Shown here one piece after another: positions 63,413-64,000 of a stretch of 64,000 nucleotides of DNA. The notes beneath the pieces were generated by a model that saw only the letters and a program-made list of their open reading frames with translations, searched no databases and was not told the DNA's origin. Source of the stretch: Microvirga puerhi. GTDB lineage: Bacteria > Pseudomonadota > Alphaproteobacteria > Rhizobiales > Beijerinckiaceae. The DNA is taken from the NCBI RefSeq assembly GCF_020089865.1, contig NZ_JAIRBM010000008.1, positions 186,001-250,000 of the forward strand, in the 5' to 3' direction. Position 1 is the stretch's first letter; each line of letters starts with the position of its first letter. Made by a program: the position numbers and the translations under genes.

Positions 63413-64000
63413 GATGCCCCCCGCCCTTAAGCCGACGACGGACCTCGCCAACAGAATAGCGGCCGTTTATCCGGCGCTTAGCGGTGCGCACCGGCGCGTG
63501 GCGGATTTTGTGTTACAGAATCCGCTCGATAGCGCGACGATGACGATCGAGGGATTGGCGGAGCGTAGCAGCACCTCGACAGCGACGGTTACCCGTTTCG
63601 TGCGGAATTTGGATTATGCTGGCTATAGCGAGTTCCGCGCCGCACTTTCGTCCGCCCTCAAGCTCGCCATGGCGCCGGTGGATGGCTTGGCAGATGGCCG
63701 TGCCGCGGCTGGATCGACATTCGCGACTCTCGTCACCGCGCTCAAGGATCAGGCAGCCAATCTAACGGAAGCAATTTCGACACTGGACGAAGCCATTTGC
63801 TCGCAGGTCATCGACGCCCTCTTGCGGTCTCATCGCGTCTTCATCGTTGGATCCGGCGCTAGCCATCATGTGGCGGCTTATCTCGAAGAAGGGCTCGCCC
63901 TTTATCTTGAGGCGAGCGTCATCTTTGCATCGTCGCGTGTTGGGCCCGAGCACGCCATTCGACACATGATGTCGTCCGGACAAAATGATCTCGTTCTCGC
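63413..64000 (+). CDS. MurR/RpiR-family regulator, 3' end outside the window
   Basis: An open frame of 196 codons without a stop. The N-terminal HTH_6 domain (about 5-80) includes GLAERSSTSTATVTRFVRNLDYAGYSEFR, and a SIS sugar-isomerase-like ligand domain begins near 120 (RVFIVGSGASHHVA). GGAG lies 7 bases before the ATG. RpiR proteins usually sense phosphosugars, but those next to peptide or amino-acid ABC operons sense other ligands. Divergent from the second oligopeptide operon, which it probably controls. Confidence 0.88.

Overview
The window looks like chromosomal DNA of an alphaproteobacterium of the order Hyphomicrobiales, probably a Methylobacteriaceae/Microvirga-like soil bacterium. 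This rests on the Omp2-type porin, the density of ABC uptake operons with FCD-type GntR and RpiR regulators, a NepR-like anti-sigma factor, candidate sigma-EcfG promoters (GGAAC-N17-CGTT or TGTT) and the high-GC codon use. The genus is an inference. I saw no rRNA, tRNA, CRISPR array, intact insertion sequence or prophage.

Layout. 0-12 kb: a GGDEF/EAL protein cut by the window edge, a catalase, a subtilisin autotransporter, a glycine-zipper protein, an aldehyde dehydrogenase, a universal stress protein and a class III cyclase. 12-19 kb: a divergent HxlR regulator/VOC pair with a clear double operator, then a 1500-residue N,N-dimethylformamidase-beta-like/DUF4082 protein followed within 9 bases by a COG0523 metallochaperone GTPase. 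19-34 kb: an oligopeptide-type ABC operon with two paralogous binding proteins and two serine/cysteine hydrolases, framed by two GntR regulators, then a class III aminotransferase, an aldehyde dehydrogenase and an ATP-grasp ligase.

34-47 kb: a tightly packed minus-strand operon of eleven genes (aldolase, enolase-superfamily dehydratase, sugar ABC transporter, NAD-dependent epimerase, IclR/SMP-30 fusion, SDR, FAD dehydrogenase, aldose epimerase), divergent from a 2-dehydro-3-deoxygalactonokinase gene. Together these make a nearly complete non-phosphorylative (De Ley-Doudoroff type) route: uptake, epimerisation, oxidation to a lactone, lactone opening, dehydration, phosphorylation or direct retro-aldol cleavage.

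47-55 kb: small single-gene units (MarR/VOC/DUF899, two small exported proteins, NepR-like protein, DUF1194, beta-propeller, porin). This stretch appears less GC-rich and has two long gene-free gaps. 55-64 kb: a second oligopeptide ABC operon ending in an alpha/beta hydrolase and an M20 amidohydrolase, divergent from an RpiR regulator that runs off the window.

The most interesting items are the IclR/SMP-30 lactonase fusion inside its own pathway operon, the C45 hydrolase/paired binding protein/aminotransferase/ALDH/ATP-grasp locus as a candidate undescribed amide or acyl-amine catabolic system, the DMFase-like/DUF4082 protein next to a COG0523 GTPase, and several precise palindromic operators beside the regulators.
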